This document shows, piece by piece, positions 63,814 through 64,000 of a stretch of 64,000 nucleotides of DNA; the stretch's first letter is position 1; each line of letters opens with the position of its first letter. The notes beneath the pieces are model-generated. The model was not told the origin of the DNA and did not search any database. It was given only the letters and a program-made list of their open reading frames with translations. The DNA is from Bog-756 sp963756515 (GTDB taxonomy: Bacteria; Actinomycetota; Acidimicrobiia; Acidimicrobiales; RAAP-2). The translations under genes and the position numbers were made by a program. The stretch lies in NCBI GenBank assembly GCA_963756515.1, contig CAVWNV010000007.1, positions 186,001 to 250,000 on the forward strand, in the 5' to 3' direction.

Positions 63814-64000
63814 ATGATCCCCGATCACTACGCGCTGGGCGACTCCGGGGTCACCGTGCCCCCGCTCGGGGTGGGCACGTGGGCCTGGGGCGACCGGGCC
63901 ACGTGGGGTATGGGTGGCTACGACATCGAGCTCACCGGTGAGTCCATCCGCGAGGCGTGGGACGCTTCCATCGACGCCGGAGTGACCCTGTTCGACACGG
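63814..64000 (+). CDS. Aldo/keto reductase, N-terminal part (cut by window edge)
   Basis: The first 62 residues read MIPDHYALGDSGVTVPPLG and later SIREAWDASIDAGVTLFDT, typical of the first strand and helix of the AKR barrel, with the Asp-Thr before the catalytic region. The gene runs off the right edge and is divergent from the hydrolase. Confidence 0.88.
   Translation, partial: MIPDHYALGDSGVTVPPLGVGTWAWGDRATWGMGGYDIELTGESIREAWDASIDAGVTLFDT

Overview
This window is high-GC chromosomal DNA from an actinobacterium, most likely of the Acidimicrobiia or a relative. The evidence is gene order, very high GC, frequent GTG starts, many leaderless-type promoters and a decaprenylphosphoryl-arabinose gene set. 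This placement rests on gene content and protein character as read by eye. No rRNA or tRNA gene was seen.

Layout. 1-6900: 3' part of rpoC, then the str operon (rpsL, rpsG, fusA, tuf). 6941-24189: an uninterrupted S10-spc-alpha supercluster (rpsJ to rpoA-rplQ) including secY, adk, map and infA. 24186-26158: truA, rplM, rpsI. 26163-36461: cell-wall precursor, cofactor and t6A genes (glmM, glmS, acpS, nnr, alr, a family 4 uracil-DNA glycosylase, tsaE, tsaB, rimI, tsaD). 36544-38662: CIRCE-controlled groES-groEL closed by a UUCG hairpin. 38938-45188: a Nudix CoA pyrophosphatase, guaB3, guaA and pcrA. 45234-48504 (minus strand): a ubiA-dprE1-dprE2 operon for decaprenylphosphoryl-arabinose. 48676-54810: a B12-binding mutase subunit, sucC, sucD, purN, purH and folD. 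54807-64000: a cupin, a Thr-rich membrane protein, metF, icd, mdh, a DUF2277 protein, a desaturase, a methyltransferase, a lipoprotein, a GNAT acetyltransferase, an alpha/beta hydrolase and the start of an aldo/keto reductase.

The most unusual signal is that several ribosomal proteins of one operon (L4, L22, L29, S3) carry long acidic, low-complexity C-terminal tails that the families lack. L4, L22 and L29 line or surround the nascent-peptide tunnel. The tails of L22 and L29 contain exact nucleotide repeats. Similar in-frame repeat insertions occur in PurH, PcrA, TsaB and L30.

Other points of note: infA has no ATG and seems to start at CTG. Three conserved genes (rpsD, rplM, tsaB) carry single-base frameshifts, which may be sequence errors. 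At least eleven genes have a TANNNT hexamer 5-10 nt before the start codon and no Shine-Dalgarno, suggesting leaderless mRNAs. DprE1 has alanine at the position of the benzothiazinone-target cysteine.
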